A DNA stretch of 61,171 nt from Methanococcoides sp. (GTDB lineage Archaea > Halobacteriota > Methanosarcinia > Methanosarcinales > Methanosarcinaceae), in assembly GCA_021108275.1 (NCBI GenBank), contig JAIORD010000024.1, positions 1-61,171 of the forward strand. Reading direction: 5' to 3'. The position numbers were made by a program, and so were the translations under genes. The stretch's first letter is position 1. Each line of letters begins with the position of its first letter. The notes beneath the pieces are model-generated. The model was not told the DNA's origin. It searched no databases and saw only the letters and a list, made by a program, of their open reading frames with translations. This document shows positions 8,007 through 16,801 of this stretch, in pieces.

Positions 8007-8315
8007 GCCAATCCCTTCCCTGCAATATCAAAAATTGTGATAACAAATGTATTTTGAGAGACACAATAACTGTGAATCCATTTTTGTATTTTTATTTAAG
8101 CATATCGAACAATCCCTATCAATATATAACCTTTTGGCAATAAAAATAAATTATAAATATAAAAAAGACAACATCTGAATCAAGCACTGAACATATGGTT
8201 TTGTGACATCCTTACAACACCTTATATAGAAAGTTCACGATATATTTAATTGAACATAACAACAAATGAAATTTGTCAAACACATATTTTATTAAAGATC
8301 TACAAGAGGCATACC
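8007..8315. promoter_or_regulatory. Divergent promoter region
   Basis: AT-rich gap of about 310 bases between the minus-strand gene next to ramA and the plus-strand DUF6951-type gene. TATA-like boxes are visible for both directions: around 8118-8130 (minus strand, GGTTATATATTG) and around 8221-8230 or 8241-8249 (plus strand, CCTTATATAGAAA and GATATATTTAA). No gene is seen inside. Confidence 0.4.
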
Positions 8316-8611
8316 ATGACAGATATCACTGTAAACTCAAATATATGTGGATTCACACACAAGATCCATGGAACAAAAGACGGTAAAAATGTTACGATTA
8401 AAATTGAGACCGATTGTCCAAAAGTGAAGTTTCAATGATGCAAATGTTTGGCATTAAAGACAATTATGTCATCGGTAAAGCACAGGAAGGAAATTGTTGT
8501 GCCACCTGTATCGTACCTAGTGCAATACTTCATGCATGCAACCTTGAGCTCGGACTAATATCACAGACCCTTGCAAAAAAAGTTAAGGACATAAGTATCG
8601 ATTTTAAGTGA
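8316..8611 (+). CDS. DUF6951-type small protein, interrupted by a -1 frameshift
   Basis: Two overlapping reading frames together give one protein of about 98 residues. The first (ATG 8316, ribosome binding site AGAGG) encodes MTDITVNSNICGFTHKIHG through IETDCPK; the second carries SEVSMMQMFGIKDNY and CCATCIVPSAILHACNLELG to VKDISIDFK. This order matches from memory a methanogen family with an ICGF start, an E-x-D-C turn, a C-x-VP-x-A-hydrophobic segment and a terminal D-hydrophobic-x-I strand. The join lies at 8419-8422 (CCAAAAGTG), where slipping back one base on AAAA or adding one A restores the frame. It may be a sequencing error, a recent mutation or a programmed frameshift. Conserved cysteines suggest metal binding; function is unknown. 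Confidence 0.6.
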
Positions 8612-8702
8612 ATTAATAATATAAAAAAAGAATGATATATTATAATTGATACAGTTGATACAATTATATCAACGTATCAATACAGTATATCAGAATAATA
8701 TC

Positions 8703-9566
8703 TTATGATATGAGCTTCAAGATACCTGCCTTTGGCTCATAACATTGCCCTTTTGCAAGTAATGACCTTACTGCTGAATCCACTGTTCTTTCATTAAGCT
8801 GCCTGGAAACTGCAACAGATAGAAGTTCGGCATAATCAACGCCTTTACCCATATCAAGTTCGTTCATTAATTCCAGAACGAGAGTGTCAATATCCTTTTC
8901 ATCAGATGCTTCAGAAAGCAGATCCAGGGAAATGATACATTTCTTTACGACTGATCGAATATCATTAAGATAACTTTCATCAACGCCATAATGCCTTATA
9001 GCCATTCCAATTCCCTCTGAAAGCACAGGAGCTATTCCAAGACCTTCCATGCATTCATCCATGGAATCAATATTGCCACATGCTAGCAATATCTTAGAAA
9101 ATGCATCTAGCCTGTCAAGCGTCAATTCTGCAGTATCCAATATCCACCTGTTGCGCGCATCCTCATCTGCAATATTGATCTCTTCAGGCCTTAGAGATAT
9201 GACCACAGGACCATCATCCGGCTTATATGATCGGACCTTGCCAACAATAGAAACATACTCAGGAGGCTCCACTGATGACAGAAATATCGCTGCATCGGAC
9301 TGGTACTGTCCTGCATATACAGTAAAGGCCCCGGAAGGATCAACAACACGAGCCCTCCAGGTACCAACATCAGATCCGACATTTTCCACCTCTGTCAGAA
9401 CACCTGTGACAAAAACGCGGTTGACCATAACACCACCCGGGGTCAACAGATAGTTTGGCGTGTGCCCATCAGATGTTATCGCCTCATCCACAGTAGAATG
9501 GATCGTAGAACTGGAATCATTAAGCTCTTTTGCAAACATCCTATATGATATTTCACGGTCTACCAT
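8703..9566 (-). CDS. RPA-associated protein (COG3390-type, OB fold)
   Basis: A 287-residue partner of the single-strand DNA-binding protein encoded directly upstream. Residues about 45-140 form an OB-fold domain (VNRVFVTGVLTEVENVGSD, then WRARVVDPSGAFTVYAGQYQ), followed by a helical region and a C-terminal winged-helix-like part ending KAGILKLIS. The ATG lies two bases after the RPA stop, showing translational coupling. Euryarchaea commonly pair an RPA with such an associated protein, and the two are thought to act together on single-stranded DNA. An exact role is not shown by sequence. Confidence 0.82.
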   Translation of the reverse strand: MVDREISYRMFAKELNDSSSTIHSTVDEAITSDGHTPNYLLTPGGVMVNRVFVTGVLTEVENVGSDVGTWRARVVDPSGAFTVYAGQYQSDAAIFLSSVEPPEYVSIVGKVRSYKPDDGPVVISLRPEEINIADEDARNRWILDTAELTLDRLDAFSKILLACGNIDSMDECMEGLGIAPVLSEGIGMAIRHYGVDESYLNDIRSVVKKCIISLDLLSEASDEKDIDTLVLELMNELDMGKGVDYAELLSVAVSRQLNERTVDSAVRSLLAKGQCYEPKAGILKLIS

Positions 9567-9568
9567 GA

Positions 9569-10870
9569 TTACTCCACCCCATCCAACCTTTTTAGAAGAA
9601 GAGGGACCCTTTCTTCAATATCCGACTCCGGCACCCATGCGGCCTTTGTAACAAAAGTAACCCCGAACTCGATTCGAGATGTATTCCCGCGAACTCCAAG
9701 ATAACGCCCCGTAAGAACACGTTTCATATCCTCAAAGATCGCATTCATTGACATGGTCTTACCCAAAAGAGAGAAAGATTCATGAAGAGATTTTCCATAA
9801 ACGATCTCAGAGAGTTCCCTGTTCAGCATCACGAGGACAGAACCAGTCCCATCATCGAGGATAAGTTTGACCCTCATATCCTGCAAACCATCAACAGCCC
9901 CATGGGAACGGCAAACGTTCTTTATGATCACCCGATTACACACAGGACAGCGTGTGATCAAGCCTGACCCCGGCCTGACAGAAACAATATTGCCCTCCAC
10001 AGCAACATCGAACATACCTTCTGCCTTCAAGACATTAGAGATGGGCAATGGCTCAGGAGGTTTGTTCACTGCCAACGGATCGAACGATAGATCTTCATCA
10101 GCACCAACCGATTCAACTGGGGTAGAACTATCAAGATGTATAGATGGAACCCCACGATACATACGCACAGATGCATCTTTAAAACGGATCATCGAACCGA
10201 TATCCATACCATCCAGAGGAGACCACGAGACAAAAGGCAACCTACCGGTCTCATCGGCCAGAATACCTTCAATGATGGTAAGATCTTCACCCTTTACTTC
10301 CACATTTCGATGATACAGGTCAATGATCGCAGCCACCGAACTAAGAAAAAGATCAGAAGGACCTACATCGATGAGCTTCTTTACAGGAGTAACAGACAAT
10401 TCAGAAATGTCCGGAAGAGAACTATCATCCAGCAATATTACCTCGGAATAAGCACTGATACTCACTTCCGCACGATTATGCCAGTTCTTGACACTTGCAT
10501 TACTTATCCGCACCGCATCCCCGGCATTCAATGCGAGTTGTTTCCATGATGTAAAAGGACATAATCCAGACCGGTCCGCAAGAACACCAGAGAATATGAT
10601 AGTTCTTTCACCTTTCAGATCAACGGCCTTTTCACTAATATTAAGGATACGAGTCTCCAGGGACACTCCTTTGTCACCTATAGAAAGGTCTTTGACATCA
10701 GTCGTCACAGAGTCTAATGATCGGAATTTTTTTAGTATCGTACGTTTTGCTTCACTGATAGGAACACGATAATTGATCAGCAAATTAAATTCATCTTCGA
10801 CCTTGGACCTATCGACATTAGCAAGCGCCTTTGTTAGTTCCTCAATGTGAGGCGCATATTTCTCATCCAT
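9569..10870 (-). CDS. Replication factor A / single-strand DNA-binding protein with zinc finger
   Basis: A 433-residue RPA-type protein. It has an N-terminal helical region, at least two OB-fold repeats (IIFSGVLADRSGLCPFTSW and LTIIEGILADETGRLPFVSW are clearly duplicated) and a C-terminal zinc motif CPVCNRVIIKNVCRSH. It binds single-stranded DNA during replication, repair and recombination. The ATG at 10870 is preceded by GGGAG; an upstream ATG in frame has no comparable site. It forms a two-gene operon with the RPA-associated gene. The zinc finger places it with the larger euryarchaeal RPA paralogues. Confidence 0.9.
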   Translation of the reverse strand: MDEKYAPHIEELTKALANVDRSKVEDEFNLLINYRVPISEAKRTILKKFRSLDSVTTDVKDLSIGDKGVSLETRILNISEKAVDLKGERTIIFSGVLADRSGLCPFTSWKQLALNAGDAVRISNASVKNWHNRAEVSISAYSEVILLDDSSLPDISELSVTPVKKLIDVGPSDLFLSSVAAIIDLYHRNVEVKGEDLTIIEGILADETGRLPFVSWSPLDGMDIGSMIRFKDASVRMYRGVPSIHLDSSTPVESVGADEDLSFDPLAVNKPPEPLPISNVLKAEGMFDVAVEGNIVSVRPGSGLITRCPVCNRVIIKNVCRSHGAVDGLQDMRVKLILDDGTGSVLVMLNRELSEIVYGKSLHESFSLLGKTMSMNAIFEDMKRVLTGRYLGVRGNTSRIEFGVTFVTKAAWVPESDIEERVPLLLKRLDGVE

Positions 10871-10994
10871 AATATTCTCCCTTTTTAGTGAGACAGTACA
10901 CATAATCTAAGCATTTCTTCCATAAATAAGATACACCCACAGATATTAAGGACCATAATATTAGAAAGAACAAGCATACGCAGCTTTTTTTATA

Positions 10995-11013
10995 ATACAA
11001 AAGTATATATATA
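10995..11013 (+). promoter_or_regulatory. Probable promoter of the histone gene
   Basis: The run AATACAAAAGTATATATATAC holds a strong TATA box about 75 bases before the histone ATG. The ribosome binding site AAGGGG follows closer to the gene. A leader of about 45 bases is implied. Confidence 0.5.
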
Positions 11014-11080
11014 CAATTATCCAAATCAAGAGCATATATTCAATTAAAAAGCAATAAGAAAGAAATAAGGGGATTAAAAA

Positions 11081-11302
11081 ATGACAATACTACCATTGGC
11101 TTCCGTAGAAAGATTGATACGCAGTGCAGATGCAGAAAGAGTTAGCGAACCTGCAGCAACCGCCCTTTTGGAAATAATAGAAGCATACGGGATAAAAATT
11201 TCAAAGGAAGCAATAATATACGCCAATCATGCAGGAAGAAAAACAGTAAAAGAGGAAGATATAAAACTGGCTTACGAAATGATCACAAAGCCACGCGATT
11301 GA
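11081..11302 (+). CDS. Archaeal histone
   Basis: A 73-residue histone-fold protein that wraps DNA into nucleosome-like particles. The sequence begins MTILPLASVERLIRSADAER and shows the normal histone pattern: short helix (LASVERLIR), long central helix (SEPAATALLEIIEAYGIKISKEAIIYANHAG), and the signature RKTVKEEDIKLAYEMI. It has a strong AAGGGGA ribosome binding site and its own TATA promoter. There is no tail beyond the fold. It is divergent from RPA and convergent with the small membrane protein gene. Confidence 0.95.
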   Translation: MTILPLASVERLIRSADAERVSEPAATALLEIIEAYGIKISKEAIIYANHAGRKTVKEEDIKLAYEMITKPRD

Positions 11303-11319
11303 ACCTTCCCCACTATTTT

Positions 11320-11826
11320 TTAATTCAATATCTCAAGGGCACCCATTCCAGCCAGAGTTACAAGAGTAACCACAATTCCGGCGATCAACAATCCTGCAAA
11401 TATAGCCAGCAAAGCTTGCCTGAACTTTATTCCAAATACGAAAGCTGCTGCACAACCGGTCCAGGCACCTGTGACAGGTAAGGGGATAGCAACGAACAGC
11501 GTCAGAGCAAGTGGCCCATACTTTTCCATACGTTCAGAATGCTTTTGACGTGTACTTGTGAAAAGCCATGTGAAGAACACATCCCCTACTTTGAACCGTC
11601 TCAGAAAGGTCGAAACGGGTTCCAGAAAAAGTAAAAGCGGGATCACAGGGATGAGATTTCCCAACACCGCTAAAAAGTATGCCTCTATGGGACCTAGCCC
11701 ATAGACACCAATAGCTATCGGAATTGAACCACGTAGCTCAGAAATAGGCAGAGCACTCAGGATGATGGTTGCAAACCAGGAAGGGATGCTTACAAGAAGT
11801 TCAATTAACTGCTCCTCGAAAGGCAT
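11320..11826 (-). CDS. Small multidrug-export-type membrane protein (COG2426)
   Basis: A 168-residue membrane protein with about four to five hydrophobic segments. The motif ELRGSIPIAIGVYGLGP and the later GPLALTLFVAIPLPVTGAWTGC are hallmarks of the putative small multidrug export family (Sm_multidrug_ex). The actual substrate of these proteins is not established. It starts three bases after the rfcS stop codon, so the two are probably cotranscribed, although no functional link is evident. Confidence 0.82.
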   Translation of the reverse strand: MPFEEQLIELLVSIPSWFATIILSALPISELRGSIPIAIGVYGLGPIEAYFLAVLGNLIPVIPLLLFLEPVSTFLRRFKVGDVFFTWLFTSTRQKHSERMEKYGPLALTLFVAIPLPVTGAWTGCAAAFVFGIKFRQALLAIFAGLLIAGIVVTLVTLAGMGALEILN

Positions 11827-11829
11827 TCC

Positions 11830-12786
11830 TTATTGCTCCTCTGCCAGTGCAAAATGGGCCAGTAGAGCATCGAGCTGTATCCTTTCATTGGCACCTTCAG
11901 TGAGCCTGAAATCGACCTCACCGATCATATCCATCAAGGCCACCAGTTTCTTACCGGAAACATCCATATCAAAGATGGCACGATATATTTGCACTACAAC
12001 ATCTTCCCCTGAAAGACCTTTTTCGAGCATTAGAGAATCAAGTTTCTTGCGTGCAGATATGAAGTTCCCTGAAAGAGCTGTTTTCAAAAGTTCGGCTATC
12101 TCTTCCGGATGAGCGGTCGCAGTTATTCTATAGATCGCATCCTTGTGAATGGTGGTATCGAACAATGCTGCAGCCTGAAGTGCATTTATTGCTTTCCTCA
12201 TGTCACCCTGTGCAACATACTTCAAAGCATCCATCCCATCATCGGCGATGGTAAGACCCTCTTTTTCAGCTACATGGCGACATCTTTCACCAACGGAATC
12301 ATCTGCAAGGTGGCGGAACCTGTAAACTGCACATCTTGATTGGATTGGTTCGATTATCTTTGAAGAGTAATTGCAGGAAAGAATGAAACGACAGTTACTG
12401 GTATATTTTTCCATTGTACGGCGCAAAGCGGATTGTGCATCAGAGGTCAATGCATCGGCTTCATCAAGAAAGATGATCTTGAAATTCGCACCACCGATAG
12501 GAGAGGTTTTAGCAAAATTCTTGATCTTGGTCCTGACCACATCGATACCACGCTCGTCCGATGCATTAAGCTCTGTGAAGTTCTCACGCCAGTCATCTTT
12601 AAAAAGTTCCCTTGCAATTGAGACTGCAGTAGCGGTCTTGCCCACTCCTGGAGGACCTGAGAACAATAAGTGAGGAAGATTTCCAGACCTTACATAGGAT
12701 ATCAGCCTTTCAGTTGTCTCTTTTTGACCTACGACATCTTCAAGCTTAAAAGGCCTGTATTTTTCGATCCATATCTCTTCTTTTAT
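11830..12786 (-). CDS. rfcS: Replication factor C small subunit, no standard start codon
   Basis: AAA+ clamp-loader subunit that loads PCNA at primer ends. Walker A is [10 protein letters not shown], Walker [10 protein letters not shown], sensor 1 LSCNYSSKI followed by the arginine finger region QSRC, and sensor 2 [12 protein letters not shown]. The conserved N terminus [20 protein letters not shown] is present in frame, but between the upstream stop TAA (12787-12789) and the Walker A motif there is no ATG, GTG, or suitably placed TTG. GGAGG lies seven bases before an ATA codon at 12784-12786, giving 318 residues, the normal length. An extra A in the AAA run just upstream would instead restore an ATG start (12796-12798) in frame. 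A TTG inside LLFSGPP would delete essential sequence and is rejected. Confidence 0.9.
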   Translation of the reverse strand: MKEEIWIEKYRPFKLEDVVGQKETTERLISYVRSGNLPHLLFSGPPGVGKTATAVSIARELFKDDWRENFTELNASDERGIDVVRTKIKNFAKTSPIGGANFKIIFLDEADALTSDAQSALRRTMEKYTSNCRFILSCNYSSKIIEPIQSRCAVYRFRHLADDSVGERCRHVAEKEGLTIADDGMDALKYVAQGDMRKAINALQAAALFDTTIHKDAIYRITATAHPEEIAELLKTALSGNFISARKKLDSLMLEKGLSGEDVVVQIYRAIFDMDVSGKKLVALMDMIGEVDFRLTEGANERIQLDALLAHFALAEEQ

Positions 12787-12948
12787 TTAGAACCCTCCAT
12801 TCAATTGCGAATTGGATTAACAATGCAGGAATAAGGTTGATAATACTTTTTAATCTTTCGTGAGAAAGACCATAGTTCATAAAAAATAAACAAAGGTCAT
12901 GTGCAAGATGCACATGAAAATTGAAATTGAGGCCGGAAAGATCCGGAC

Positions 12949-13281
12949 TCACTGGTAAACATAGTTGTATGCGATCCTTCCAATGACAGGTACTTTGAGC
13001 CTTGAACCTCTCCATGCCATGAACATGAACAATGCCCAAAGGAAAAGGGAAAAGAAACCTGCAAAATCTGCAAGTAACCAGCCAACGTATGGAACCCATC
13101 CAACGAAGAAGACGATTGCAGTAAGGACCATGAAGACCATTGCTGACTGAATTGCATGGAAACGAACGAACTTATTCTCCTTTTCAACGAAAAGGAACAA
13201 AACGCCGGTCATCCAGAATCCAAGATAACACAATACTGCCACAATGTTCTCATTGAGCCCTATAGAAGTCTTATATGTCAT
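12949..13281 (-). CDS. Membrane protein at the end of the rnf cluster
   Basis: A 110-residue integral membrane protein with three hydrophobic segments. It begins MTYKTSIGLNENIVAVLCYLG and contains VEKENKFVRFHAIQSA, a signature of the DUF4870/UPF0132-like family of small membrane proteins. GAGGTG precedes the ATG, and it starts 12 bases after rnfB. In Methanosarcina a membrane protein gene also follows rnfB, so a structural or assembly role in the Rnf complex is plausible. No catalytic residues are visible. Confidence 0.75.
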   Translation of the reverse strand: MTYKTSIGLNENIVAVLCYLGFWMTGVLFLFVEKENKFVRFHAIQSAMVFMVLTAIVFFVGWVPYVGWLLADFAGFFSLFLWALFMFMAWRGSRLKVPVIGRIAYNYVYQ

Positions 13282-13293
13282 TCAACTCACCTC

Positions 13294-14091
13294 TTATCTC
13301 ATTTCAATACATTTCTGTGGACATTTCTCAACACAAATACCACAAGCAGTACATTTATCCTGATCTATCTCTGCAAGGAACTTAGTGACCTTGATAGCAT
13401 CTTCAGGACAGTTCTTCTCACATATCTTACAGCCAATACATCCAACTTCACAGACAGCCTTTACGGTCTTTCCTTTGTCATGTGAATTGCACTGTACATG
13501 AACTTGCTCAGAGTCCTTTGCAAACATCAGAATATCGTTTGGACATGCTGCAAGACAAAGACCACAGCTTGTACAGAGGTTCTTGTTCACAGATGGGAGG
13601 CGGTTCTCGTCGATGGAAATAGCACCGAACGGACACGCACGAACACAAGTACCACGGCCCATACAGCCATAATTACAGCCCTTTTCTCCATCTGAAAGCA
13701 TGATAACAGCAGTACAATCTTCAATACCGACATAATCGAACCTGTCGACACAGCGGATACCACCACCACATCTGACATATGGAGATTCCTTCTCGGATTC
13801 TGAGACTTCCTGACCAATGATAACACCGATCTCCTTAGCAGTATCAAAACCTCCAACAGGGCAGCCATCAAGAGGTGCATCTTCAGCAACTACCTTCTCC
13901 GCAAAGTCCGCACATCCCGCATAACCACAAGCACCGCAATTTGCACCTGGCAAGATCTCAACAACCTCCTCAACAAGAGGATTTGTCTCGACCTTGAACA
14001 ACCTTGATGCCGCGATCAGCATGATACCTATAACAAGGCCAAGGCCACCAAGGGTGGCCATTGACTGAATGATCAATGTAGTCAGACTCAT
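13294..14091 (-). CDS. rnfB: Rnf complex subunit RnfB, polyferredoxin
   Basis: Iron-sulfur subunit of the Rnf complex that passes electrons from ferredoxin. It has an N-terminal membrane helix (LIIQSMATLGGLGLVIGIML), then the 4Fe-4S motif CGACGYAGCADFAE, followed by multiple ferredoxin clusters: CMGRGTCVRACP, CTSCGLCLAACP, CIGCKICEKNCP and CTACGICVEKCP. The 265-residue length is normal. Its start overlaps the end of rnfA by four bases. It is the last core rnf gene in the cluster. Confidence 0.95.
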   Translation of the reverse strand: MSLTTLIIQSMATLGGLGLVIGIMLIAASRLFKVETNPLVEEVVEILPGANCGACGYAGCADFAEKVVAEDAPLDGCPVGGFDTAKEIGVIIGQEVSESEKESPYVRCGGGIRCVDRFDYVGIEDCTAVIMLSDGEKGCNYGCMGRGTCVRACPFGAISIDENRLPSVNKNLCTSCGLCLAACPNDILMFAKDSEQVHVQCNSHDKGKTVKAVCEVGCIGCKICEKNCPEDAIKVTKFLAEIDQDKCTACGICVEKCPQKCIEMR

Positions 14092-14678
14092 AAGGGGATC
14101 ACTCCAAAGTAGTTAACAAATGCCATAGAAAGCATTGTTGCAATAAGGAACGCATGAGGTAAACCACGCATTGATGACGGAACGTTCACAAGGGTCGTCC
14201 TTTCCCTGATACCAGACATCATCAACATAACTATGGTATAACCAAGACCTGCCGAAGCGCCGAAAACGACACTCTGTATGAAAGAGTATTCATTCAGAAC
14301 ATTGAGCAATACTACACCGAGAACTGCACAATTTGTCGTAATAAGAGGCAGGTAGATACCAAGTGAACGATAAAGTGATGGCACATTCTTCCTTACAACG
14401 AACTCCACAAGCTGTACAAGTGCTGCAATTACCACAATGAAGCTAATAAGATCAAGGAACTCTAGCTTTAGTGGAATAAGCACAAAGTTATAGATAAGGA
14501 AGGAAACTGTAGCTGCCAGCGTCATTACGAAAATGACAGCTCCGGACATACCCGCAGCACTCTTTGTATCCTTGGTCACACCTACAAAGGAGCACAGACC
14601 AAGGAACTGAATGACGAGGAAGTTCTTGATGAACACGCCGTCCATGAATATCTGGAAAAGACTTGCGTCAGCGACCAT
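14088..14678 (-). CDS. rnfA: Rnf complex subunit RnfA
   Basis: Integral membrane subunit of about 196 residues with six hydrophobic helices, paralogous to RnfE. Typical features are FLGLCSFVGVTKD near the N terminus and ITTNCAVLGVVLLN, the cysteine-bearing half-helix pair that in studied Rnf complexes holds a membrane iron-sulfur cluster together with RnfE. The ATG at 14678 is preferred because GGGGTG lies seven bases before it; it follows the rnfE stop by one base. Confidence 0.94.
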   Translation of the reverse strand: MVADASLFQIFMDGVFIKNFLVIQFLGLCSFVGVTKDTKSAAGMSGAVIFVMTLAATVSFLIYNFVLIPLKLEFLDLISFIVVIAALVQLVEFVVRKNVPSLYRSLGIYLPLITTNCAVLGVVLLNVLNEYSFIQSVVFGASAGLGYTIVMLMMSGIRERTTLVNVPSSMRGLPHAFLIATMLSMAFVNYFGVIPL

Positions 14679-14679
14679 A

Positions 14680-15291
14680 TTAGCCACCCCTTGCAAGTTT
14701 CTTTGCTTTTCTGTAATTTACTATTGCCATGAGGATACCTATTGTCAAAAATGCTCCCGGTGACAGGATCATAAAGGTTATCGGATTGATAGGAATGCTT
14801 ACAAGCTGAGTTCCAAAGATCGCGATCCCACCGGTTCCGAGAAGCTCCCTGATCCCACCGATCAGTACCAGCACAAGAAGGAAACCTGCAGAACTTCCTA
14901 AAGCATCGATCAATGAATAGAACATATTGTTCTTATTAGCATAAGCTTCCGCACGACCGATGATGATACAGTTCACGACGATCAGGGGAATGAACACACC
15001 TAATGCCGCATACATCGGCGGGAAATAAGCTTCCATGACCATCTTTACAATGGAAACGAATGTTGCTATTATCAAAATGAATATCGGCAATCTTACAGAA
15101 GCAGGAATTTGCTTCCTCAGACCTGAGACCATAAGGTTGGAACAGATCAGAACAAATGCTGTCCCTGCAGACATACCGATCGCATTGTCAATGGATGTGG
15201 TAACTGCCAGTGTAGGACAGAGACCCAATACCAGACCAAATATAGGATTATCTTTTGTAATTCCACGAATAAATTCACTTAAGGGATCCAT
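14680..15291 (-). CDS. rnfE: Rnf complex subunit RnfE
   Basis: Membrane subunit of 203 residues, paralogue of RnfA. Conserved segments are NPIFGLVLGLCPTLAVTTSIDNAIG near the N terminus and VFIPLIVVNCIIIGRAEAYANKN in the middle; each carries the cysteine expected of the membrane iron-sulfur centre. GGAGGTGTAGAT precedes the ATG. It lies between rnfG and rnfA in the order C-D-G-E-A-B. Confidence 0.95.
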   Translation of the reverse strand: MDPLSEFIRGITKDNPIFGLVLGLCPTLAVTTSIDNAIGMSAGTAFVLICSNLMVSGLRKQIPASVRLPIFILIIATFVSIVKMVMEAYFPPMYAALGVFIPLIVVNCIIIGRAEAYANKNNMFYSLIDALGSSAGFLLVLVLIGGIRELLGTGGIAIFGTQLVSIPINPITFMILSPGAFLTIGILMAIVNYRKAKKLARGG

Positions 15292-15305
15292 ATCTACACC
15301 TCCGT

Positions 15306-15878
15306 TTAGGCCTCTGCCACTTTAATGTCTCCAACCTGTTCATTCAGGGCATCTATTACTGCCTGCGAGGATATAGTAGCACCTGTGATAGAGTCAATAG
15401 CCCCACCTGACTTTGAAAGGCTGAGATCTGCAACCTTCACATTGGTGAACTGGCTCTTGAAAGGATCATCAACGATCTTAGAACCAAGTCCAGGAGTCTC
15501 AGTGTGAGACATGATGCCTATACCGGTAATTGCATTGAACGAGGAATCAACACCGCCTGCCACTTCGATAAGTCCCTGAGCACCTACTTGTTTTCTGAAG
15601 AAAGCATATCCTACGAGATTACCGGAACTATCCTTTGCACGATAATAGAGGATCTCCTTGTCACCTTCGTCATTTATGACAGTGTCACCATATACTGCCT
15701 CGAACTCTGCTGCTGAGGGCATGATCTCTGCAAGAGTAGAAGTCCTTGCTTCTGCATAGTTCTTCTTCAATTGTTCATTCGTAGGCACAAAGGCAACAGC
15801 CAGAAGGGCTGAAGCAATGACCGAGATCAATACCAATTTACCTATAATTATTACAATATCTTTGTTGGAATCAGTCAT
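15306..15878 (-). CDS. rnfG: Rnf complex subunit RnfG, covalent flavoprotein
   Basis: A 190-residue protein anchored by one N-terminal helix, with an FMN-binding domain outside. The flavinylation motif appears as SITGATISS near residue 165, where the threonine of TGAT carries FMN by a phosphodiester bond in studied RnfG proteins. The neighbouring apbE gene encodes a flavin transferase that could make this bond. The gene overlaps rnfD by eight bases. Confidence 0.94.
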   Translation of the reverse strand: MTDSNKDIVIIIGKLVLISVIASALLAVAFVPTNEQLKKNYAEARTSTLAEIMPSAAEFEAVYGDTVINDEGDKEILYYRAKDSSGNLVGYAFFRKQVGAQGLIEVAGGVDSSFNAITGIGIMSHTETPGLGSKIVDDPFKSQFTNVKVADLSLSKSGGAIDSITGATISSQAVIDALNEQVGDIKVAEA

Positions 15879-16800
15879 CTAAGAACACCTCCAGACGGTC
15901 CTTGAAAGGTATCTTTGAAACAATGCTCCTGTACTTACATTGTAAGAATGTCTCGGTACCATATGATGCCGGAAGGGTGTTGTTATCGATCAGTGAAGCA
16001 ACACAGTTTGCAAGGAACAGACCATAGAAAGTCCCATCTACATAATTTGCAAAGTGTCCATATACAACTACAAGAACACCACAAACAATACCATAGATCA
16101 CACGACCGTTCTTTGTCGTAGGTGAAGTTGAAGTATCGGTCGCTATGAAAAGAACACCAAACACTACAACCCCAAGAACAACATAGGACAGACTATCACC
16201 CAGTAAGAATGCCAGCAGTACCGTTGTCACAAAGAAAGCCACAGGAATTCTCCATTCGATGTACCTGCGGAATATAAGGACTGCACCTGCAAGCAAAATG
16301 AAGAAAGGTGACACTCCAGCCATTACCCCTGCTCCGTTCTCAAGAACCAGTTCAAATAAGGCACTTGTCTGAGGATAGGATGCAGGAGCCATTATTGAAC
16401 CCCATGCCAACGACAGGAAAAGCCATGCAGCGAGGACTGGATTGAAAACATAGGAACCGATGCCCCCAAAAGCATGCTTTCCAATACCAACAGCAAAAAC
16501 AGTTCCTATCATAGGGATCCAGAGGGGAACTTCCGGTGGAATTATCATAGCTACCATCAGACCGATCAACACTGCATGTCCGTCGGCGATAGTTATCTTC
16601 TGGCCAAATGCTTTCTGTATAGCTGCTTCGGTCGCTATCGCTGCAAAGATACTTGCAGCCACCAGCCCTATGGCAGGAAGACCGAACAAATATACGGACA
16701 AAAGGACTGCAGGCATAAGAGCAAGGACCTTTGCCCACATTATCTTCTTAAAAGTGATATTCTCTTTCTTATGAGGTGGAGCTGAGATCGTAAAGGTCAT
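15871..16800 (-). CDS. rnfD: Rnf complex subunit RnfD, covalent flavoprotein
   Basis: Membrane subunit of 309 residues with about nine hydrophobic segments. The FMN attachment motif DTSTSPTTKNGRVIYG lies near residue 225. The motifs HAFGGIGSYVFNPVLAAW and DGHAVLIGLMVAMIIPP are shared with RnfD/NqrB. It starts two bases after rnfC ends and is needed for ion translocation in the complex. Confidence 0.95.
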   Translation of the reverse strand: MTFTISAPPHKKENITFKKIMWAKVLALMPAVLLSVYLFGLPAIGLVAASIFAAIATEAAIQKAFGQKITIADGHAVLIGLMVAMIIPPEVPLWIPMIGTVFAVGIGKHAFGGIGSYVFNPVLAAWLFLSLAWGSIMAPASYPQTSALFELVLENGAGVMAGVSPFFILLAGAVLIFRRYIEWRIPVAFFVTTVLLAFLLGDSLSYVVLGVVVFGVLFIATDTSTSPTTKNGRVIYGIVCGVLVVVYGHFANYVDGTFYGLFLANCVASLIDNNTLPASYGTETFLQCKYRSIVSKIPFKDRLEVFLDD

Positions 16801-16801
16801 A

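Noticed and set aside
12626-12666. TTG inside LLFSGPP as the rfcS start
   Set aside because: It would remove about 40 conserved residues including IEKYRP that remain in frame upstream.
12746-13099. 117-codon minus-strand ORF between rfcS and the membrane protein
   Set aside because: It overlaps the true membrane protein gene and the rfcS N terminus in another frame and has no family features.
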